Notes under the pieces: model-generated
What the model was told of the DNA's origin: nothing
The model's input: the letters and a program-made list of their open reading frames with translations, nothing else
The model's database searches: none
Assembly: GCA_004325065.1 (NCBI GenBank)
Contig: PITI01000144.1
Coordinates: 1 to 19,324 of the forward strand
Direction of reading: 5' to 3'
Length of the DNA: 19,324 nt
Origin: Hamiltosporidium magnivora
Lineage: Eukaryota > Microsporidia > Dubosqiidae
Shown here: one piece after another, positions 18,392 through 19,324 of the stretch
Position numbering within the stretch: position 1 is the stretch's first letter
Layout: each line of letters opens with the position of its first letter
Program-made: the position numbers and the translations under genes

Positions 18392-19050
18392 AATTTATTA
18401 GTCATTTAATTATAAAATTTTAATTTATTTCATTCATTTATACTTGATTTTTTTTAATCTTTCAAAATTAAAATTTATTTCCTCTTCTTTTCTGTTCTCT
18501 AATAAATACCTCCCTCTTTTAACTTTAACTTTTTATTACTTCTAGTCATTTTGCCATAAATCTCTCTTGATGTTCTTATTCACATCTTTATAAATATCCT
18601 TATCTAAATCAATATATTCATTTCTCATTTTTTTTTTAATTCCCCATTGATCTCCAATTCTATTTGCTTAAAGTTTTTTTGTCAGTTTCTTAATAATTAT
18701 TTGTCCGTTCCATAAACTTTAAATCGTAATTTATTTAATACATACATCTTTCAGTTATATTCAAGACATATTTATATTTTTATAAGGTATACCGCACATT
18801 CAGTCCATTAGGTATATAAATTCCTAATTATTTTGATCAAATCATTTTTTATTTAAATCAGAATTATTCTATGATTTTATACGAAATAAATTTTTACTAT
18901 TAAGTAAATTAATATATTAGGAAAAATAAAGATAACCAATTTTTTATTGCTGATATGGTTGTTATATAGAGCGCTTATAAAGAGTTTTTTTGTATATATT
19001 TGTCTGTGTTTAAGCTAATATAAAAGAAATATATTTTATTTAAAAATTTA
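18392..19050. other. AT-rich spacer before the right-end array
   Basis: No gene is seen. The stretch from 18420 to 18720 is T-rich on the plus strand and C-containing, with no long frame. It leads into the tandem array at 19051. Confidence 0.5.
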
Positions 19051-19324
19051 ATTTGTAACATCATTGGTTTCTAGAAGCAAACCCTTAAATTAAGTATATA
19101 TAGCCTTAATATTTCAATTAAAATTTTAATTTGTAACATCATTGGTTTCTAGAAGCAAACCCATTAAATTTAGTATATATATAGCCTTAATATTTCAATT
19201 AATAATTTTATTTGTAACATCATTGGTTTCTAGAAGTAAACCCATTAAATTTAGTATATATATAGCCTTAATATTTCAATTAATAATTTTATTTGTAACA
19301 TCATTGGTTTCTAGAAGTAAACCC
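19051..19324. repeat. Tandem array, about 81-bp unit, running off the right edge
   Basis: Units start at ATTTGTAACATCATTGG: 19051-19128 (78 bp), 19129-19209 (81 bp), 19210-19290 (81 bp) and a partial copy at 19291-19324. The two 81-bp units differ at only a few bases; the first is 3 bp shorter. Each unit contains GGTTTCTAGAAG followed by CAAACC or TAAACC, so it can form a small hairpin (GGTTT/AAACC) around the palindrome TTCTAGAA. No short telomere repeat is visible. Its place at the sequence edge suggests a satellite or subtelomeric array that stopped the assembly. Confidence 0.9.

Overview
The window looks like microsporidian nuclear DNA from a species with an expanded, gene-poor, very AT-rich genome. 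Hamiltosporidium or Edhazardia would fit, but the genus is inferred. The support is as follows. Intronless genes encode strongly shortened versions of core eukaryotic proteins: a SUMO E1 small subunit of about 180 aa, an SRP receptor beta subunit of about 153 aa and a minimal Ran-binding-domain protein. C-rich motifs (CC, CCC or CCCC) sit just upstream of the likely start codons. AATAAA signals sit at or just after stop codons. Several listed reading frames begin at TTG in the raw frame, and I moved those starts to the first ATG.

Layout. 1-425 is an island of clearly higher GC, open on both strands; it is probably the decayed edge of a mobile element or gene. 1698-2945 (+) is a 415-aa orphan with an N-terminal signal peptide. 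4209-4602 may be a frameshifted small gene relic. 4874-5111, 8258-8492 and 8675-8910 are three copies of one dispersed repeat of about 235 bp. The first is flanked by a perfect 12-bp direct repeat; the other two face each other. 6091-6633 (-) is an AOS1/SAE1-like gene. 7973-8020 is a long imperfect hairpin. 8911-13409 is gene-free AT-rich DNA with scattered coding-like scraps. 13410-15350 (-) is a heavily decayed Ty3/gypsy-type pol in which reverse transcriptase, RNase H and integrase motifs can still be followed in the correct order. 16662-17123 (+) and 17226-17795 (-) are a convergent pair: SRP receptor beta and a RanBD protein. 17928-18391 holds a 101-bp tandem duplication joined to a degenerate tRNA-Glu-like sequence on the minus strand, resembling a tRNA-derived SINE. 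19051-19324 is a tandem array of about 81 bp that runs off the right edge.

The intact genes do not form an operon or a pathway. They are housekeeping genes for SUMO conjugation, ER targeting and nuclear transport, plus one lineage-specific secreted protein. The rest of the window is dominated by old mobile-element debris and unannotatable AT-rich spacer, which probably explains the low gene density. I saw no rRNA, intact tRNA, CRISPR array or bacterial-type operon.
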